Assembly (NCBI GenBank): GCA_014607495.2
Contig: CP053155.1
Coordinates: 5,704,001 to 5,768,000 of the forward strand
DNA from: Carposina sasakii
Taxonomy: Eukaryota; Arthropoda; Insecta; Lepidoptera; Carposinidae
Reading direction: 5' to 3'
DNA length: 64,000 nucleotides
This document shows, one piece after another, positions 58,873 to 64,000 of this stretch. Each line of letters starts with the position of its first letter. Within the stretch, counting starts at the first letter, position 1. The notes beneath the pieces were generated by a model. That model searched no databases. It saw only the letters and a list, made by a program, of their open reading frames with translations, and had not been told where the DNA came from. The translations under genes were made by a program, and so were the position numbers.

Positions 58873-60146
58873 CATTATCCGACAGCCAAGCTAATATTAT
58901 ATTTCAATGGATCCTGGCCAGAGATGGGCGCCGAGAATATTCCCAATCTTCTCGAAGTGGAAACTTCTGAGAAGATTGAGAAATTACCGGTAAGTTTCCG
59001 TATCTTCTCATTTTGGTGAGAAGATAAAATATTATTAAAAAATATTACTTTATTCATCAAAGATGCGTTTAAAATTGAAGTAGAATGCATTTTAGGCTAC
59101 ACACAAACATTGCCTACCTGGCGCACGTGTGATCAATAAAGTTTTTATCTTTAGAAGTTTACCGCATGAGATCTTTTGTACGTGGGTTTCTATTGTTCTT
59201 CGTAGAATTTTGTTACAGTCTCGTATTCAAGTTTTCTGGGAAACTATTCGACCCTCATTAGTACGAAGCAGCTGTTTTATGACACTATGTGCTCAAACAT
59301 GTCTTTTACTTCAGTCTGTTATTAGTCTTCTGATAGTCTACTGCTGTGCCGTATGTCTTGAAGGATACTGTTTCGATCACGCTTGTTTATTGGACTCTGA
59401 TTCTCATTTATACGACGACTTGGCTTGTTAAATTGTTACTGTGACTGTTATCTGTGATTTGGACTATCAAAACCGGACACTGGTGAATACTTCTTGATTC
59501 GTAAGTACTTTTTATTTTATTATTTTAACATTTTGCAGACATTTAGAATATAACATAGAATCCTGTTGGTACCTTTGATTCTTCTTTATTTTGCAATCAA
59601 TAAATGTTTTATTTTCATTATTTTTGTAAATAATCTGTACTCATTCTAATAGAGAATAGATTTTATTGTACAAAATATATAGGTATTTATTCTAACCATA
59701 TTCTAATTGCTCGTAATTTTTTATTTTCTATGTATTGTATGATCTTGTAAATTTATTTTTTGGGCAAATTTTTAAACATAAGAATATTAGTTACATTCAT
59801 GGTTGCAAAAAAGTTGACGAAACAATCAGACCCTGGTTTCACCTCGAATTTCCCTTAATAATAAATAAATAAATAAAAAGAACTTTATTCAAAAGTAACA
59901 AATTTGCTGCTTATGTTAAGAGTAATATAATTTAGTATAGTTTTGAAATGGTCGGAGCCTCAGCATTAATGCTGTTTTTCAGTATCCGCCGGGATTTCTT
60001 ACACTTAGTCTTTATAAATAAAAAACAGTTAGGCATAAAGTTAGGCATTAAATAAGTAACAAAAATTTGGAATAAGAAAAAAAGCATAAACAAAATAAAA
60101 TAAACAGAATAAAATAAACGGAAGAGACCAACCGGTACCCCATGTA

Positions 60147-60618
60147 AGCAGTTTTTTTAGGGTCTCGTACCCAAAGGATAAGGGAACCTATTACTAAGAT
60201 TGCACTGTCCGTCTGTCTGCCTGTCTGTCACTAGGTCGCATCTCATAAACCGTGACAGCTAGAAAGTTGAAACCTTCACAGATGATGTAATTCTGTTGCT
60301 GCGATAACAACAAATACTAAAAACCGAATAAAATTAATATTTAAGGGCGGGCCCCATACAACAAACGTGATTCCTTTGCCGTTCCTTGCTCGATATTAAC
60401 AACGGCAACAGGAAGACGCCCGAAACATTCACAGAGTATTCAGTTGTATAGTTATTTCAAAAATAATAAAATAAAATAAAACAAATATTTAAGGGGGGCT
60501 CCCATGCAACAAACGCGATCCTTTTGCCTTTTTTTTCTCGATCCCAGTGTCTAATGTTGTATAGATAATCGTACGAAACCCTCCGTGCGCGAGTCCGTCT
60601 TGGCTGGTTTTTTATTTA
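60147..60618. repeat. Dispersed repeat nested in hAT intron
   Basis: GTTTTTTTAGGGTCTCGTAC, CCGTCTGTCTGCCTGTCTGT, TCTCATAAACCGTGACAGCT and the end GCGAGTCCGTCTTGGCTGG match, as I remember it, a widespread insect repeat. No coding content. Part (AACAAACGYGAT) is present twice, near 60361 and 60509. Confidence 0.55.
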
Positions 60619-61009
60619 TTTTTATTCGCCAACGTTGACGTTCGCAGCAATACTCCAGTTACTGGAAGACTTTTGTACCGATAGGAGCCATATATTACAC
60701 TGTTTTTTGAATGTTACCGATATTTAATTTTCCAAATGCTTTATTTTGTAAATTTTAATACTTAGGACGAATTCAGATTATTTACAGAATAAAAAACCGT
60801 TCTTCAATCTTATTATCTAATCTAATAAAATTATTGTTCATTGATTTGATCACTTCGTATTATACTCATAAAGATACTTCAACATTATTATGTAGAGGTA
60901 TATTCTTAATATTTCTAAGACATTTGGACGTTTAAAGATTCAATCTCTGAAATAGACCTTAAAAAATATGCTGTTTTTATAGTAAGTCATCTTGTTTTCA
61001 GACTTAAAC

Positions 61010-62995
61010 ATGGGGAAGCCGAAAAAAGAAGTTATTTGGAAACATTTTAGAGTGAGAGATGACAAAACCATTATGTGCTCTCACTGTGACATTAAATACA
61101 CTACTGCGAATGTAGTCAGAATGGAAAAACATTTGCAGAAATGTTTGAAATGTCCTGCTAACTTCAAAGCTGAGATATTAGAAACACTGTCGAAACCCAA
61201 AAAGAATGCTGATATTGTCAAAAAACCGTCAATACCAAGAAGTTTCAGAGTTGATGAAGGACAAAAGGAAAACGTTTCACCAAATGCAGAGAGTGCTACA
61301 CTTATAATGCCATCAGCAAATCCACGAGTGAATCCGTTGGCAAAAGGAGACAAGCATGACTTAGATATGGCTTTATCCAAAGCTATATTTGTCACTGGGT
61401 CACCCTTCGTAATGGTGGAACATCCACTTTGGATTGAATTCTTTGAAAAACTTCAACCATTGTATACTCTGCCCTCCCGAAAAACATTGTCAACAACATA
61501 CTTAGACAAGATTCATGGTGACATGCGGAAAGAGACAATTGAAGATCTCAGCATGCAGAGCTACCTACATCTGCAATGTGATGGTTGGAGCGATGTTCGC
61601 AATGAGGGTATAATAAACTTCCTAATTTCAAAACCAGAGCCAGTATTTGTGAAAAGCTTGGATACTGCCGACAATCGCCACACCAGTGAATATCTAGCTC
61701 AGGAAATACTGAAAGTTATGAACGAATACGGAAGAGATAAATTTTTTGCATTGGTGGGTGATAATGCCAAAAATATACAAAAAGCATTCAAGCTTGTAAA
61801 AGATTCTCAACCGCACATAACCTATTTGAATTGTGCTGCACACACACTTAACTTATTATGTCATGACATTTTGCGCACAGAAAAATTGAAAATAGCTCTG
61901 GACATAGCCATTGAATGCGTTAAGTCGATAAAAAAAGCCAAGTTTTAACTTCGATTCTGGCATCGGCGGTAAAGCAAAAACAGGCTGGAGAGACCCTGAA
62001 ACTGCCATGCAAAACACGCTGGGGTTCATATTGCATTAGCTTGTAAAGCCTAATAAAAACTAAACTTGCCCTACAAACTTTAGCAGTCCATGAAAAGGCT
62101 TCAATGTTACCAACAAACACAAAACATAACTTGCTAAACGAAGATTTTTGGGATAAAACAAAACAAATTATTGATATTATAAAACCGGTAACGCAGGTTA
62201 TTTTTAAACTTGAATCAGACAAGCTAAATATGCACACTGTTTTTCTGACATTGCGAAATATGAAGTCTGAACTGGAGTTCGCTTTGCTGCAGGTGAGTAT
62301 GCTGAATGAAGATGAAAAGAATGACATTCTCATGGCAACATTCCATCGAATGGCAATGTGTATAAAACCAATACATCTAGCTGCCTACATGTTGGACCCA
62401 GCTACGCAAGGATCTGAACTGGATTCTGAAGAAGAGGTGGTAGCTATGGAATATATTCACACAATCGCAAATCAGCTCAACATAGACATTGCAGAAAATC
62501 TTGCAAGCTTTAGAGCGAAAGATGGAAGATTGTGGGGAAAAGCATTTGTATGGAAAAGTGTGACATCTATGAGCCCAACGACCTGGTGGAAAGGCATTTG
62601 CAGCTCCACTTCACTGAGTAAAATCGCTTTGCGTATTCTTACTGCGCCCTGTACATCAGCTGCTGTTGAGCGCTCTTTCAGTACACATGGGAGGATACAT
62701 AATAAATTAAGAAACCGCCTTACAGCTGAAAGAGCCGCCAAAATTGCATACGTTGCATATAACTGGAATTTATTAAACCGTAGTAGTGATCACATGTCCG
62801 GTTGAAGAAGAAGTGGAAGAAGATGAAGAATATTCCGTAAATTCTTCAGACAACGAGTCATCAAATGATGAAATCTCAGTCCTTACCGAGATTCCGTCGC
62901 TAGATGCTTCATTGTCAGTGGTGGCTGGTCCAAGTGGTACACAGCCGCACATGGAGTTTTTCGATTGCGATAATTTAGATAGTGATTCTGATTGA
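61010..62995 (+). pseudogene. hAT-family transposase, broken
   Basis: ATG 61010 (just after a TTTTCAG acceptor). The first frame to 61948 holds a BED zinc finger (VIWKHFRV, CSHCDIKY, KHLQKC) and the N-terminal part of the RNase H-like core with CDGWSD, VGDNAKN and CAAHTLNLLCHDI. A frameshift near 61940 moves the reading frame; it continues (CKTRWGS) to an in-frame TAA at 62044-62046, then resumes. Frame 62104-62805 carries the C-terminal hAT dimerisation block (CTSAAVERSFS, KLRNRLTAERAAKIAYV). A second frameshift near 62800 leads to an acidic Ser/Asp/Glu tail ending at 62995. At least three lesions mean no full transposase can be made. A poly(A) signal AATAAA is at 63055. Confidence 0.88.
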
Positions 62996-63054
62996 ATTTT
63001 GTTAGTTTAATGTAATTTTGTTAATATTTGATTTGTTTCTTTATTGAAATTTTA

Positions 63055-63060
63055 AATAAA
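63055..63060 (+). promoter_or_regulatory. Poly(A) signal of hAT transposase
   Basis: AATAAA 60 nt after the end of the transposase frame, in the usual place. Confidence 0.45.
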
Positions 63061-63600
63061 TGTTTGTAATTTAATATGATACCTCGTTTTATTTATCTTT
63101 GCACATTTATATAGTTCAGAGGTTTTAATTACTGTTTTCATAAGACTGGATTAATTTGTTTAAAACAAATTGATAATACCTTCATACTTTATTACCTAGC
63201 CAGATATTTCAAGTACTGAAAACCATAGACACACATACACCTTTTAAAAACTTCATTCCAATGAAATCTCTCCCCTATCTCTAAACTACATCCCTGCCAA
63301 ACTGCATCTTCAAATATAACGTAGTTTCTGCGATTTCGTTATGAGTGTGTTTCACTTACATAAAACTTAACCAATAATCCAGTTTAATAATCGTAAATAC
63401 GGATACAAGTACACTGAGCTTAGTAAAAAACGCACATTTCTTGCATCTTAGACCAATAATATGCAAATACTCCAATGAACAAAAAAATTTTATAGGAACA
63501 TTTTATCTTCTCACCAAAATGAGAAGATACGGAAACTTACCGGGAGGATATCGGAAAGTTTCCACAAAATGGAAAGTTCTCGAGAAGTTGCCCATCTCTA

Positions 63601-63755
63601 ATCCTGGCTGTTCAGTTGTTATGTTACGATCATTAGAAAATATTTTATGTTCTTCAATAGTATTAATTCCATAATAATATTATAGAATTCTAGACCACCG
63701 GACATGTAAGTGTTTGTTTTTTTTCTTTTCAGTTTTTTTATTATGTACATTATTG
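63601..63755 (-). repeat. Right arm of palindromic element
   Basis: Starts within the hAT target duplication ATCCTGGC and ends TTATGTACATTATTG. Confidence 0.85.
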
Positions 63756-64000
63756 TAATAACACCGAATATGTTTAGTTGCAAAAAGGCCCATCATGAAT
63801 TTGATTAGAGTAGCTCAATAGGATATTCGGCGATATAGCATTAACTAGAATCAAGTGTAAAGCATAGATAAAAACAAAATGTTTTTAGGTATAATGTGGC
63901 CTATGCTATAGAATACTATAGATGCATTTGACCCCCAATCAAATTCATTAACATATCTATTTACGATAACGTATCGTTATCTACCTAGTACATAAAATTG
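63756..64000. other. No recognisable gene
   Basis: AT-rich flank to the end of the window. Confidence 0.5.

Larger units (their letters stand above)
58919..63600 (+). mobile_element. hAT transposon, 4682 bp
   Basis: ATCCTGGC at 58911-58918 and 63601-63608 is the 8-bp target duplication. The termini are CAGAGATGGGC and GCCCATCTCTA, a hAT-type inverted pair. About 60-100 bp inside each end, a 45-bp stretch is perfectly inverted (CCGGTAAGTTTCCGTATCTT, then CTCATTTTGGTGAGAAG). It carries a BED/hAT transposase relic (61010-62995). GTAAGTAC near 59501 and CTTGTTTTCAG at 61001 could bound a 5'-UTR intron, in which another repeat lies (60147-60618). Confidence 0.92.
58715..63755. mobile_element. Palindromic element split by a hAT transposon
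   Basis: Left arm 58715-58872 (starts CAATAATGTACATAATAAAA) and right arm 63601-63755 are near-identical inverted copies, including GTCCGGTGGTCTAGAATTCT and AATGATCGTAACATAACAAC. Without the hAT they form a hairpin element of about 360 bp with a 38-bp loop (58873-58910). No 3' or 5' target duplication of its own was clear. Confidence 0.8.

Noticed and set aside
59129..59431. 100-codon ORF near the left end of the hAT element
   Set aside because: Lies before the likely 5'-UTR donor, no domain, and not needed for hAT function.
1..64000. CRISPR array, operon or riboswitch
   Set aside because: Tandem units found are 114-130 bp apart within a Helitron-like element or simple microsatellites; gene structure is intron-containing and eukaryotic.

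Overview
This window looks like moth or butterfly (Lepidoptera) nuclear DNA. It is AT-rich and full of short TAGGTACCTA-type runs. Short GT-AG-bounded exons sit in a dense field of small transposable elements whose types are familiar from lepidopteran genomes. I see no bacterial or viral gene organisation and no CRISPR array. The species cannot be named from this sequence.

Only two host genes can be read with confidence. At 1-3579 (+) lies the 3' part of a zeste-type Myb/SANT-like DNA-binding protein; all of its exon phases join cleanly, and it ends in an acidic linker and a coiled-coil tail. At 7463-11905 (-) lies a Cas-family adaptor (p130CAS/BCAR1 orthologue) in eight exons: SH3, a short substrate region with four YDxP motifs, a helical serine-rich-like region, a YDYV Src-docking motif and the C-terminal Cas domain. 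A possible upstream coding exon lies at 15198-15311.

From about 12 kb onward the window is mainly mobile DNA separated by long stretches with no recognisable gene. Elements include 5'-truncated LINEs with visible target-site duplications, a five-copy SINE-like family that shares its 3' tail with a LINE, a tRNA-derived SINE family, Helitron-like elements ending in CTAG (one with a 127-bp internal tandem array), several MITE families, and a foldback element with 281-bp arms at 15.8-16.85 kb. Two orphan exon-like ORFs lie at 32.6-33.1 kb.

Two larger elements stand out. At 50410-53092 is a P-element-like transposon with an 8-bp target duplication, inverted ends beginning CATGAAG, and two spliced exons encoding little more than a THAP zinc finger; its intron holds a LINE insertion, a Helitron-like fragment and a (TA)n tract. 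At 58919-63600 is a 4682-bp hAT transposon with an 8-bp duplication and a full-length but broken transposase. It sits in the loop of an older palindromic element whose 150-bp arms now lie about 4.7 kb apart. The nesting gives a relative insertion history at several places. Copy assignments were made by eye and have not been tested by database search.
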